37,783 bases of DNA. Source: Aphodosoma sp045126975 (GTDB taxonomy: Bacteria > Bacteroidota > Bacteroidia > Bacteroidales > Paludibacteraceae). The position numbers and the translations under genes were made by a program. Under the pieces are notes generated by a model. It saw nothing but the letters and a program-made list of their open reading frames with translations. It ran no database searches and was not told where the DNA came from. This document shows, in pieces, positions 16,266-24,472 of the stretch (position 1 is its first letter; each line of letters begins with the position of its first letter). The stretch lies in assembly GCA_045126975.1 (NCBI GenBank), contig JBGVPL010000032.1, positions 1-37,783 on the forward strand. Direction: 5' to 3'.

Positions 16266-16294
16266 GCATCGCTCATTGGTTGGGCGATGCTTTT
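16266..16294. terminator. Bidirectional hairpin ending the operon and the AAA_14 remnant
   Basis: GCATCGCTCA (16266-16275) pairs with TGGGCGATGC (16281-16290) with one G-U pair. A run of A precedes it and T follows, so it can terminate both the plus-strand operon and the minus-strand remnant at 16335-16497. Near-identical hairpins occur at 16654-16679 and 18351-18376. Confidence 0.8.
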
Positions 16295-16334
16295 GTAGTT
16301 TTATGAAACTATTTGTAGGAATTTGAATGTTTTG

Positions 16335-16497
16335 CTATAGACAAAAAGTCATGTATGCAGGGATGTATGTGATTGAGTTTTCTTGTTTTAGGTTTTTGGG
16401 ATGGATTACATAACAACCACCTATGCGCTCATGAAATTTTGTTTGAAATCGTTCGAGTGATATAGTAATGTGGTAATTTTCTTTTAAATATAATCAT
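16335..16497 (-). pseudogene. Internally deleted AAA_14/DUF4143 ATPase remnant
   Basis: Read on the minus strand, 16497 begins ATG with codons for MIIFKRKL, matching the N-terminus of the intact neighbour (PIFKRKL). About 24 bases later, in another frame, the sequence encodes LERFQTKFHERIG...YIPAYMTFCL and a TAG stop (16337-16335). This parallels the C-terminus of the neighbour (IDTFTQKFSNRIS...LPIYMTPLL). More than 380 codons in between are missing. The remnant keeps its own copy of the family's downstream hairpin (16266-16290). Between 16498 and 16650 I see no gene, only TGCGCA motifs at about 16528 and 16563. Confidence 0.7.
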
Positions 16498-16653
16498 ATC
16501 AGTATGTTATAATATTTGTGTTGTATAATGCGCACTTTTGCGCTTGTTGATTTACCCTACAATGCGCATGTGAGGATACGATAAATTTTTGGAATAGCAA
16601 TATTTTTTATGTGTTTTTTGTAGTGCGCGAATTATAGATAAAAAAGAAAAAAA

Positions 16654-16679
16654 GCATCGCTCATTGGGTTGGGCGATGC
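16654..16679 (-). terminator. Terminator of the AAA_14 ATPase gene
   Basis: GCATCGCTCA (16654-16663) pairs with TGGGCGATGC (16670-16679). The A-run just before it on the plus strand gives a T-run for minus-strand transcripts. It begins about 10 bases beyond the stop codon at 16689. Confidence 0.75.
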
Positions 16680-16688
16680 TTTGTGGTT

Positions 16689-18023
16689 TTATAAAAGTGG
16701 AGTCATGTAGATTGGTAGACATTGTAGTGAACCTTTGTGTTCGGTGTCTTTAGTGTGAAGAATATAGGATTCACTTATGCGATTGCTGAATTTTTGGGTA
16801 AATGTGTCTATTGATGGGTGTGTGCGGTAGTTGCTTGATTTTACTTCTATCGGACATATTTTTTTGCCACGAGATAATAAAAAGTCTATTTCGTAGTTGT
16901 GTTTATCATCTTTAGGAAAGGTGTAGTAAAATAGTTTGTTGCCTGCGGTTTGAAGCATTTGAGCAACTAGGTTTTCGTATATGTATCCTAAATTTGCTGA
17001 TAGTTTGTCGGAAAGAAGTTGTGTGTATATGATATTTTCGGTGTAGGATTTGTCCCAAAATGCAAGTGTTACGAATAATCCTGTGTCGCATACAAACATT
17101 TTATAGCGTTGATAGTTGGTTGATAGTGACATTCCGATGTTTGGGTCGTCTGCATGATAAGCAAAATTGATCACTTGGCTATCTTCCATTTGAGCTAACA
17201 TCTCATCTAATCGCTCAGATTTTATGTCGCCTATAATACTTGATGCGATATAACGTGATGTGTTTTTGCTAAGTTGTGAGGGGATTGCCATAAATAGTTT
17301 AGATATTCGTCCTGTGGTGTCGATTTTACGAAAATCTTCGGCATATAGTGTGATGATTTCTCGTTTGATTGCATCTACTTGTGATAGATTATTGGTTTCG
17401 AGATATGTTTTTACTGCTTGTGGCATGCCTCCAATCAACATATACAATCTTAAATCGCGCATTAAACTTCGGTGTGCGGCTCCAAATCCTTTGCGAATGT
17501 TGTATTGTTGGCGTATTAGATTCATTGTGATAGTATCGTTTAATGCCCAACGAAATTCTTCATAATCAAGAGGGTAGAGCGTGATGTGATGTTCTTCGCT
17601 TGGTATTGTAATTTCTTTTGTATTCTTGTGTAGACGAATTAATGAGCCTGTTTCGATGTAATCATATCTTCCATCTGCGACTAAGTATTTAATTGCTTGG
17701 CGTGCTCGTGGACATTGTTGTACTTCATCAAAAATAATTACTGATTGGCGTTCGATTAGTTGCACTTTATAATGTGCTTGTAGATTGAGAAAAAGAAAAT
17801 CTAGGTTAGAATAGTCATCGAATAACGATATTATGTGTTGTGGGGCATTGTTGAAATCGATGATTATTGATGTTTTGTATTCTTGTTGAGCAAAATTAGT
17901 GGTTAATGTTGATTTGCCTACACGGCGAGCTCCTTCTATCAAAAGTGCAGTCTGACCTTTGCTTGTCTGTTTCCATTCAAGCATTTTGTCATATAATTTG
18001 CGCTTAAAAATAGGTGTTTTCAT
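16689..18023 (-). CDS. AAA_14-type ATPase with C-terminal DUF4143 domain
   Basis: The 444-residue protein has a Walker A motif GARRVGKS (31-38), Walker B IIFDEVQQ (96-103) and a YIETGSLI sensor region, followed by a winged-helix-like middle part. The C-terminal DUF4143 domain has the restriction-like signature YEIDFLLSRGKKICPIEVKS. This is the common Bacteroidetes form of the family and is only distantly similar to the ATPase at 564-1853. A good promoter (18052-18083) and terminator flank it, so it is a single-gene unit. It lies next to a deletion remnant of a paralogue. Cellular function unknown. Confidence 0.88.
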   Translation of the reverse strand: MKTPIFKRKLYDKMLEWKQTSKGQTALLIEGARRVGKSTLTTNFAQQEYKTSIIIDFNNAPQHIISLFDDYSNLDFLFLNLQAHYKVQLIERQSVIIFDEVQQCPRARQAIKYLVADGRYDYIETGSLIRLHKNTKEITIPSEEHHITLYPLDYEEFRWALNDTITMNLIRQQYNIRKGFGAAHRSLMRDLRLYMLIGGMPQAVKTYLETNNLSQVDAIKREIITLYAEDFRKIDTTGRISKLFMAIPSQLSKNTSRYIASSIIGDIKSERLDEMLAQMEDSQVINFAYHADDPNIGMSLSTNYQRYKMFVCDTGLFVTLAFWDKSYTENIIYTQLLSDKLSANLGYIYENLVAQMLQTAGNKLFYYTFPKDDKHNYEIDFLLSRGKKICPIEVKSSNYRTHPSIDTFTQKFSNRISESYILHTKDTEHKGSLQCLPIYMTPLL

Positions 18024-18051
18024 CGTTGTTTTGTTTTCTGTTTATAGAGTG

Positions 18052-18083
18052 CAAAAATACGTTTTTTTTGCTTATTTTCCAAA
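18052..18083 (-). promoter_or_regulatory. Promoter of the AAA_14 ATPase gene
   Basis: On the minus strand, TATTTTTG (18059-18052) is preceded by TTTG (18083-18080) at a 20-base distance, matching the Bacteroidetes consensus. Confidence 0.65.
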
Positions 18084-18157
18084 TAAAATAGGTGTTTTTG
18101 TTGTTGCGGTTTTATTTTGTTGATATTTAATGTTTTATCTAAATCCCCAAGATTTTT

Positions 18158-18216
18158 AGTGTCGAAATTCCCTGTTTCCCCAAAACTTTAAGTGTAGAAA
18201 ATCCCCATTTCCCCAA
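18158..18216 (+). repeat. Short degenerate direct repeat, 33-bp period
   Basis: AGTGTCGAAATTCCCTGTTT at 18158 and AGTGTAGAAAATCCCCATTT at 18191 begin two units, each running into TCCCCAA; a third, weaker CCCCAAGA stretch precedes them. The rest of 18084-18345 is AT-rich with no gene that I can support. Confidence 0.6.
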
Positions 18217-18350
18217 GAAAAAACATTTATTTGTATAGGCGTTTGGTAAAAATAAATTATATGTTTCTTAAAGCCGTTTAATTTGTTCGACCCTAGGGGC
18301 GAGGGAGATTTTTTGATTTAGGTAGTTTTTCTTATTTTAGGGATAAAAAA

Positions 18351-18376
18351 GCATCGCTCAACTCAATGAGCGATGC
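18351..18376 (-). terminator. Terminator downstream of the bactofilin gene
   Basis: GCATCGCTCA (18351-18360) pairs perfectly with TGAGCGATGC (18367-18376), with an A-run at 18345-18350 giving T on the minus strand. It shares its left arm exactly with the two AAA_14-associated hairpins. Confidence 0.7.
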
Positions 18377-18414
18377 TTTGTGGTTTATTTGAGGGGTATG
18401 TGTTTTGTATGGCA

Positions 18415-18786
18415 TTATTTTGCAGGTTGGGTAGTGGCGTTGTTGGCGTTACCCATTTCGCATGAACCAGTGAATTGTGCTTCTGGTTCAATACTGAGGA
18501 TTTTGGTTTTGATTTGTCCCCAAATTTTTGAAGTGGCTTTGAGTGAGAGGGTACCAGTAACGGTCATTTTGCCATTGATGTTGCCCATTACTTCGGCATT
18601 GGCACAGTCGACGTTGCCTTTGATGTTGCCTTGTTGGCCTACTACTATTTTGCCTTTACAAACTAAATCGCCTTCTAATTCGCCATCGATGCGGATGTCG
18701 CTATTTGTGGTGATTGTTCCCACAATTTTGGTGCCTTGAGCTATGATGTTGTGCCCAATTCCTGTAGGTATTACTTCTTTTCCCAT
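18415..18786 (-). CDS. Bactofilin (polymer-forming cytoskeletal protein)
   Basis: This 123-residue protein has the bactofilin beta-helix pattern: repeated short turns such as GTKIVGTITTNSDIRIDGEL and GDLVCKGKIVVGQQGNIKGN. The length is typical of the DUF583 family. Bactofilins polymerise without nucleotide into membrane-associated filaments involved in shape or polarity. No peptidase or other partner gene is adjacent; mtaB lies 74 bases upstream on the same strand, separated by AAATTTGA-type repeats, so the two may be co-transcribed. Confidence 0.9.
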   Translation of the reverse strand: MGKEVIPTGIGHNIIAQGTKIVGTITTNSDIRIDGELEGDLVCKGKIVVGQQGNIKGNVDCANAEVMGNINGKMTVTGTLSLKATSKIWGQIKTKILSIEPEAQFTGSCEMGNANNATTQPAK

Positions 18787-18795
18787 AATATTTTT

Positions 18796-18832
18796 GATTT
18801 GAAATTTGAAATTTGAAACTTGAAATTTGAAA
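18796..18832 (-). repeat. AAATTTGA simple repeat between mtaB and bactofilin
   Basis: Five near-perfect tandem units of TTTGAAA/ACTTGAAA type. A related stretch (CAATTTTCAACTT) continues across 18852-18887 and encodes the last residues of mtaB. Confidence 0.7.
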
Positions 18833-18860
18833 GTTATATGCCGAATGGATTTTTCAACTT

Positions 18861-20183
18861 TTAAATTTCAATTTTCAACTTCTCAAATGTGTTTACTTTG
18901 GTTTTGTCGTATTTGCATTCTACTTTTACGTAATTTTCTGTGAAACCATGCATGCAGTCGCCTTTTTTTGAGTCTTCCCAAAGCACTGTGGCTTCTTTGC
19001 CTTGTTGGCTATTGTAGAATGCAGTGAGTTTTGCATCTGACACTTGTTGGAGTATTTCGTTGCGGCGACGGCGTTCGTTCATCGGCACAATTGGAGTGAT
19101 GTTAAGCGCTTTTGTGCCAGCCCGTTCAGAGTAGGTGAATACGTGCAATTGACTGATATCAAGGCTTTCGATAAATCGTTTGCATTCCTCGAAGAGTTCT
19201 GGTGTTTCACCTCGTACGCCTACCATTACATCAACTCCAATAAATGCATTTGGCATTACTTGCTTAATTTTGTTGATTTTGTAAGCAAAGAGTGCAGTGT
19301 CGTATTTGCGGTGCATTAATTTTAGTAGCTCGTCACTTCCGCTTTGTAGTGGTATGTGGAAATGCGGAGCAAAGTGATGTGAAGTTGCAACAAAATCGAT
19401 TATTTCGTCGGTCAATAGATTTGGCTCGATGCTTGAAATGCGGTATCTTACATCGGCATCAATTGCATCGAGGGCTTTTATTAGGTCGAAGAAAGTTTCG
19501 TTAGTACTACGTCCGAAATCGCCTGTGTTTACGCCTGTCAATACTATCTCTTTAGCACCTTCTGCAATGGCTTTTTTTGCCACTTCGATTGTTTCGGCTA
19601 TTGAGGCATTGCGACTGCGACCACGAGCGAATGGAATGGTGCAGTAGGTGCAGTAGTAGTCGCATCCGTCTTGTACTTTGAGGAAGTGGCGAGTGCGGTC
19701 GTCGGCACTACATTCAGGGCGGAAGTTGCGGATTTGGGCTGTGCGAACAACGTGGTATTCGGCTTGTGAATTTTTGGGAGACGCAATGTATTGCGTCTCT
19801 ACTTTGAATGCGTGTTTGCTTTCGATGTTTTTTAGAAAATCGGGGAGTACTACTTTTTCGTTAGCCCCGAGTACTAAATCAACTCCCTCTATATTTGCTA
19901 TTTCTTCTGGTTTGAGTTGAGCATAACATCCAGTTACAACTATATAGGCGTGAGGGTGTTTTTTTATCATTCGGTGAATCATCTGACGACCTTTTTTGTC
20001 GGCAGTGTCAGTTACCGAGCAAGTATTGATAATCACCACATCTGCCTCTTCGCCAGCCTTGCACGGAACGAATCCAATCTCTCGGAGTTGACGTCCAAGT
20101 GCAGATGTTTCGGCAAAGTTGAGTTTGCAACCAAGTGTTTGAAATGCTATTTTTTTATTTTGGAATAGTGTAGTATCTATCAT
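18861..20183 (-). CDS. mtaB: tRNA t6A37 methylthiotransferase MtaB
   Basis: The 440-residue protein has the three domains of the family: an N-terminal UPF0004 domain with C19, C55 and C86, a radical-SAM domain with C175-x3-C179-x2-C182 (GCDYYCTYC) and a C-terminal TRAM region. It adds a methylthio group to t6A37 of tRNAs reading ANN codons, using two [4Fe-4S] clusters. The linker at about residues 128-137 (VETQYIASPK) is encoded by a 22-bp palindrome (19778-19799), an apparent in-frame repeat insertion. The TAACTTTG promoter ends 7 bases before the ATG, so the leader is very short. Confidence 0.93.
   Translation of the reverse strand: MIDTTLFQNKKIAFQTLGCKLNFAETSALGRQLREIGFVPCKAGEEADVVIINTCSVTDTADKKGRQMIHRMIKKHPHAYIVVTGCYAQLKPEEIANIEGVDLVLGANEKVVLPDFLKNIESKHAFKVETQYIASPKNSQAEYHVVRTAQIRNFRPECSADDRTRHFLKVQDGCDYYCTYCTIPFARGRSRNASIAETIEVAKKAIAEGAKEIVLTGVNTGDFGRSTNETFFDLIKALDAIDADVRYRISSIEPNLLTDEIIDFVATSHHFAPHFHIPLQSGSDELLKLMHRKYDTALFAYKINKIKQVMPNAFIGVDVMVGVRGETPELFEECKRFIESLDISQLHVFTYSERAGTKALNITPIVPMNERRRRNEILQQVSDAKLTAFYNSQQGKEATVLWEDSKKGDCMHGFTENYVKVECKYDKTKVNTFEKLKIEI
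19778..19799 (-). repeat. REP-like palindrome inside mtaB
   Basis: GAGACGCAAT and ATTGCGTCTC form a perfect 10-bp inverted repeat around a 2-base gap. The sequence type is familiar as a dispersed intergenic palindrome in Bacteroidetes genomes; here it lies in coding sequence, between the UPF0004 and radical-SAM domains. Confidence 0.75.
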
Positions 20184-20190
20184 AATTATG

Positions 20191-20198
20191 CAAAGTTA
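20191..20198 (-). promoter_or_regulatory. -7 element of mtaB
   Basis: TAACTTTG on the minus strand (20198-20191) ends 7 bases before the mtaB ATG, so the transcript may be nearly leaderless. Confidence 0.6.
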
Positions 20199-20307
20199 CG
20201 ATTTTTTATTGTTTTGAGCAAGGAAATATTTCTTAAATTTCTTAAATATACACTTGAAATGTGTGTTTTATATATTTATAATATGTGTTTAATTGTGATT
20301 TTTTTTG

Positions 20308-20315
20308 TAACTTTG
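20308..20315 (+). promoter_or_regulatory. -7 element of the glycerate kinase gene
   Basis: TAACTTTG matches TAnnTTTG. The -33 element is poor. It is followed by a G/A-rich stretch of repeated AGTAAGGAG/GAGTAGGG words (20325-20358) in the untranslated leader. Confidence 0.55.
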
Positions 20316-20389
20316 CAGTGCGTTAGGGGGAGTAAGGAGCAGTGAGTAGGGAGTAAGAGGTGGTTTTGAATTTTAATAAAAAACGATAT

Positions 20390-21517
20390 ATGAAAAAGGT
20401 AGTTATAGCAGTAGATTCGTTTAAGGGTTCTTTGTCGGCAGCAGAGGTTGCCGAGGCGGTGACAAAGGCATTTAATGATGTAGTGCCTGAGTGTGAAATA
20501 GTTTCGTTGCCGTTGAGTGATGGAGGTGAGGGATTAACAGACGTTTTGGTTAATCATCTTGGTGGTCGTTATCATACAATTGATGCGTTTGATCCATTGA
20601 TGCGTCCTATTAAAGTGCAATTTGGTGCAGTTGGTCGTTGTGCTATTATTGAAATGGCGACAGCTGCAGGTCTTACTTTGTTGTCGGAAGAAGAGCGTAA
20701 TCCGATGAATACTACTACATACGGTGTGGGAGTTATGATGCAAGCTGCATTGGATTTAGGTTATCGTAAATTTTTGGTTGGAATCGGAGGAAGTGCGACT
20801 AATGATGCTGGGCTTGGTGCTATGCAGGCGTTGGGATTGCGTTGTTATAATTCGCAAGGTCGTGTGATTAAAACTCCAATTACAGGTGCAATGCTTCAAG
20901 ATGTTACACACCTTGATTTGACTTCGCTTAAACGCAAAATGGCTGATGTTGAGTTGACTGTGGCTTGTGATGTGCAAAATCCTTTATTTGGTCCACAAGG
21001 AGCAGCAATGGTTTATGGACCTCAAAAAGGTGCTAATGAAGAAGAGGTGAAAATACTTGATGCTGGTTTGCGTCACATTAGTCATGTTTGGCGTCGTTGC
21101 TGTGGTGTGACGATTGAAAATCAACCTTGTATGGGTGCTGCTGGTGGTTTTGGTGGTGCGTTTGCGGTATTGTTGAATGCGAAACTTCGTTCGGGTATTG
21201 ACTGTATTCTTGATATTCTTGATTTTGATAATTTGGTAGATGATGCAGATTTAGTGGTTACGGGGGAAGGTACGATAGATTCGCAATCGTTGATGGGAAA
21301 AGCGTTGACAGGATTGCTTCGTCGCTCAAATCAAGCTGGTGTTCCTGTTTTGGCTATTGCTGGATATATTGAAAATAAAGAGGCAATTATTCGAGCTGGA
21401 GTATCGGAATGTTTGCAAGTATCATCTCGTTCGATTTCGATTGAAGAGGCTATGCAGCCAGATATTGCTCGTCAGAATATTATTACTGTCGTCTCTAATT
21501 GGATTAAAGTGGATTGA
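20390..21517 (+). CDS. Glycerate 2-kinase, GlxK/GarK family
   Basis: The ATG at 20390 was preferred over an in-frame GTG at 20360 because the protein then begins MKKVVIAVDSFKGSLSAAEV, the usual start of this family, and is 375 residues long as expected. Conserved features include PLSDGGEGLTDVL, GVGIGG-type loops (LVGIGGSATNDAGLGAMQAL region) and VTGEGTIDSQSLMGKA near the C-terminus. It phosphorylates D-glycerate with ATP, feeding lower glycolysis. The outer-membrane barrel gene overlaps its stop codon by 4 bases, an unusual pairing with no evident functional link. Confidence 0.92.
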   Translation: MKKVVIAVDSFKGSLSAAEVAEAVTKAFNDVVPECEIVSLPLSDGGEGLTDVLVNHLGGRYHTIDAFDPLMRPIKVQFGAVGRCAIIEMATAAGLTLLSEEERNPMNTTTYGVGVMMQAALDLGYRKFLVGIGGSATNDAGLGAMQALGLRCYNSQGRVIKTPITGAMLQDVTHLDLTSLKRKMADVELTVACDVQNPLFGPQGAAMVYGPQKGANEEEVKILDAGLRHISHVWRRCCGVTIENQPCMGAAGGFGGAFAVLLNAKLRSGIDCILDILDFDNLVDDADLVVTGEGTIDSQSLMGKALTGLLRRSNQAGVPVLAIAGYIENKEAIIRAGVSECLQVSSRSISIEEAMQPDIARQNIITVVSNWIKVD

Positions 21518-22326
21518 AAAAAATAATATTTATATTGATTTTGAATTTCCTGTATTTGAGTCGAGTTTCGGCTCAGGTACAGGAAATTTTGCCTTCGGGG
21601 GTAGCACCAGCGGGGGCTGATGTGGTGTTTACGGAGCGGTGGTTAGCTTTTTCGAATCCTGCTATTTTGTCGCGTGAGGAGAGAGTGGCGGTGTCGGTGG
21701 GGTATGAGAATAGGTATTTTGCGGCAGAGTTGTCGGATGAGTATTTGTCGGTGGCGGTACCGACTAAGTATTTTAATGTTGGTACATCGTTTAATTTTTT
21801 TGGATATGCAGATTATCATGAAATGATGGCGGCATTGACAGTAGCTCGGAGGTTTGGTATTGTTTCATTTGGTGTTGAGTTTGATTATTTTAATATGTTT
21901 TTGCTTGATGATGTGGGGTATCGTCATGCGTTTACGGCGCAAGTGGGATTGCAGGTAGATGTGACGGAGCAGTGTGTGTTGGGTTTTCGAATGTTTAATC
22001 CTTCGTTTACGCAGATAGATTATAACGATGTGGCTCGGCGATTGCCTGTGATGATGCATGTGGGATGTAATTATACTTTTATTGAAGATTTGGATGTGTT
22101 GGTCGAGGTGGGGTATGTGCTTAATCAAGGTGTTGATTGGGCTGTGGGTATGGAGTATAGGATTATGCCAGAATTGCTTGTGAGGGCGGGGGCGCATGGA
22201 GCAGATTATGTGATTCCGTCGTTGGGAGTGGGGATTGCTTTTGCTGGATTTAGGTTTGATTTGATGGCGGAGGCTGATTTCCGGATTGGGATGTCGTTGT
22301 TGTCGAATTTGTCTTATAGATTTTAA
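21514..22326 (+). CDS. Outer-membrane beta-barrel protein (PorV/UPF0164-like)
   Basis: The TTG at 21514 overlaps the TGA of the glycerate kinase gene, and the protein begins at once with a signal peptide (KKIIFILILNFLYLSRVSAQ), which supports this unusual start. The mature protein of about 250 residues starts with PSGVAPAGAD...RWLAFSNPAILS, typical of PorV/PorQ-like barrels that list a conserved N-terminal 'NPA' element, and continues with alternating barrel strands ending in SNLSYRF. It is followed after 5 bases by the helix-hairpin-helix protein. A type IX secretion link is possible but not shown. Confidence 0.75.
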   Translation: MKKIIFILILNFLYLSRVSAQVQEILPSGVAPAGADVVFTERWLAFSNPAILSREERVAVSVGYENRYFAAELSDEYLSVAVPTKYFNVGTSFNFFGYADYHEMMAALTVARRFGIVSFGVEFDYFNMFLLDDVGYRHAFTAQVGLQVDVTEQCVLGFRMFNPSFTQIDYNDVARRLPVMMHVGCNYTFIEDLDVLVEVGYVLNQGVDWAVGMEYRIMPELLVRAGAHGADYVIPSLGVGIAFAGFRFDLMAEADFRIGMSLLSNLSYRF

Positions 22327-22331
22327 AAGAC

Positions 22332-24395
22332 ATGAAGATACGAAAATATGACTTTGGGCGTTTTATCTTTTGTCTGCTGATGTTTTGGATGTCGGCAATA
22401 GCGATTTCGGCACAACAATTTACGTTCGAACAATTTTATAATTTGGTATTGAATTATTTAGGAGAAGATGATGAGGGGGAGGGGCTTGATGTGCAGGATT
22501 TGGAGTTGCGGTTGCGGAGGGCGTATGATAATCCGATTGATTGGAATAGGGCAACGCGGCAGCAATTGGAAGATTTGGTATTTGTGAGTGGCGAGCAGAT
22601 TGAGGAGTTGTTGTTTTATGCTGATTATTATGGTCCGGTGCGTTCGTTGGCAGAATTGAAATTGGTGCATGATATAGAGTCGCCTTTGCTGTTGTTGCTG
22701 CCATCGGTTTTGTACGTTGGAGAGGATATGGATACTACGCGTTGGACAGATGCGTTTAGATATTTGTCGCATGAGGTGGTGTTGCGCTCGGATGTTACAT
22801 TGGAGTCGCGCAAAGGGTATCAGACGGGGCATTATTTAGGTAGTCCGTTTAGATTATTTGGGCGGTATGATTTTGAGGCGGGTAATAATTTTCGGGTAGG
22901 ATTGACGGCAGAATCGGATGCTGGGGAACCTTGGTTTTCGCATGGTGGTCGTGGTTTTGACCTTTATCGAGGTTATGTGGAGGCGTCGAATTTGGGAGTT
23001 TTAAGTCGTGCGGTAGTTGGGGCGTATCGTGTAGGGTTTGGAAAGGGATTGTTATTTGGGCAACAGGCGTATGGGAGCAGATTGTCGCAAGTGATGAGTA
23101 GGTCGGGAGGACAGTATGGAGTGAGTGGTTATAGTGGAGTTTCGGAATTGCCAACACTTGTTGGAGCAGCGGCTTCTGTTCAAATAGATAAATTTTCGGT
23201 AACGCCATTTTATGGATATACGTCGCTTGATACGGATACGACGGGTGGATGTTGGTACACGTATTCAACATCGGGGTATCATCGGACGGAGAGTGAGATA
23301 GCGAAGCGTGGTACATTGGGGTTGCATACCGTGGGGGTGAATGGTAGTTACACTCAACGATTTTTTAATGTAGGATTGACTGCGTATGGTGGATTTTTTT
23401 CGTTGCCTGCAGTGATTGGAAGTGGCGATTGGTCGGCCACAGATTTTGAGGGTAGAACTCAGTGGGGAGTGTCGGTGGATTATGGATTTCATAGAAGTAA
23501 AGTGTGGTTTTCGGGAGAAACTGCTATTGCACAAGGTGTTTCGGTAGCTACGACCAATACGTTGTTGATTCGTCCGATGGGGGAATTGCAATTTGTGTTG
23601 AATCATCGTTATTTTTCTCCACATTATCATGCATTTTGGGCAAATTCGGCATCGTCGTTATCGGGGGTAAATGGAGAGCATGGGGCAAGTTTTGCGATGC
23701 AGGTGCCTGTGGGTAGGGCTAAGAATTTGTCGTTTTTGGCAGATGTATATAAACCATTGTGGGCATCAACAACAATGTCGGCTACGCAAGTTGGATATGA
23801 ATTGCGAGGACAATTTCAGGGTCTGTTTGCTTCAGATAAAATAGTTTATGCTTCGTTGCGATATAAGGTGCGACCTGCGTGGTATAGGGAGGAGGATTGG
23901 CATATTTCGCAATCATCGACAGACAGAGTGGGGCAGTTGTATCTGAAATTTTCGTATGCGGCAAGTGGTTGTAGGTTTGTGACAGGCGCACAAGCGAATG
24001 TGGCGCAAGAGAGGATTTTAGGTGAATTTACAAAGCCTACGTTTGGGTGGTTGTTTTATCAAGATGTGGCGTATGATGTCAAGCAAGTGCCATTGCGATT
24101 GAAGGCACGGATGTCACTTTATGGAGCGCCAACGTGGGCCAATAGATTCTATTTGTATGAGTCGGATGTGCCTATGTCGGGTTATACACCAGCACTTTAT
24201 GGTTCGGCATTTAGGTGGTATGTGATGGCAGATTATAAGTTTAAGTTTGGACTTACAGCGGCATTGCGCATAGCACAAACAATTTATTCGGATAGAGAGG
24301 TTATTAGTTCATCACATGACCAAATAGATAAACCTCATAAGACTGATGTTCATATTTTACTTTCGTATAAAATAAAAACAAAAAAACGTAATTAA
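22332..24395 (+). CDS. Secreted helix-hairpin-helix protein with large beta-barrel-like region
   Basis: Signal peptide (about 1-28), then two or more helix-hairpin-helix units at about 55-135 (NPIDWNRATRQQLEDLVFVSG and a second LAELKLVHDI unit), resembling the ComEA-type DNA-binding fold. The remaining 540 residues are rich in alternating aromatic/polar strands and end with KTDVHILLSYKIKTKKRN, compatible with an outer-membrane barrel. Such proteins are common and uncharacterised in Bacteroidales. Codon use here is richer in G (GGG, GTG, TTG) than in the kinase operon. A role in DNA binding or uptake is only suggested by the fold. Confidence 0.75.
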   Translation: MKIRKYDFGRFIFCLLMFWMSAIAISAQQFTFEQFYNLVLNYLGEDDEGEGLDVQDLELRLRRAYDNPIDWNRATRQQLEDLVFVSGEQIEELLFYADYYGPVRSLAELKLVHDIESPLLLLLPSVLYVGEDMDTTRWTDAFRYLSHEVVLRSDVTLESRKGYQTGHYLGSPFRLFGRYDFEAGNNFRVGLTAESDAGEPWFSHGGRGFDLYRGYVEASNLGVLSRAVVGAYRVGFGKGLLFGQQAYGSRLSQVMSRSGGQYGVSGYSGVSELPTLVGAAASVQIDKFSVTPFYGYTSLDTDTTGGCWYTYSTSGYHRTESEIAKRGTLGLHTVGVNGSYTQRFFNVGLTAYGGFFSLPAVIGSGDWSATDFEGRTQWGVSVDYGFHRSKVWFSGETAIAQGVSVATTNTLLIRPMGELQFVLNHRYFSPHYHAFWANSASSLSGVNGEHGASFAMQVPVGRAKNLSFLADVYKPLWASTTMSATQVGYELRGQFQGLFASDKIVYASLRYKVRPAWYREEDWHISQSSTDRVGQLYLKFSYAASGCRFVTGAQANVAQERILGEFTKPTFGWLFYQDVAYDVKQVPLRLKARMSLYGAPTWANRFYLYESDVPMSGYTPALYGSAFRWYVMADYKFKFGLTAALRIAQTIYSDREVISSSHDQIDKPHKTDVHILLSYKIKTKKRN

Positions 24396-24415
24396 TAATT
24401 TAATGTTTTGAATGT

Positions 24416-24471
24416 TAGTGCCGAATGGCAATTCTAAATTCTCAACTCTAAATTTTCAACTCTCAATTTAT
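24416..24471 (+). repeat. CTCAACTCTAAATT-type simple repeat
   Basis: Imperfect tandem words (AATTCTCAACTCTAAATTTTCAA) follow the short palindrome TGCCGAATGGCA at 24419-24430. A similar GCCGAATGG plus TTTTCAACTT combination occurs at 18840 and another at 33361-33401, so this is a dispersed intergenic repeat type. Confidence 0.6.
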
Positions 24472-24472
24472 T

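Noticed and set aside
22420..23630. Several minus-strand open frames inside the helix-hairpin-helix gene
   Set aside because: They are low-complexity shadows of a well-supported plus-strand gene with signal peptide and domain pattern.
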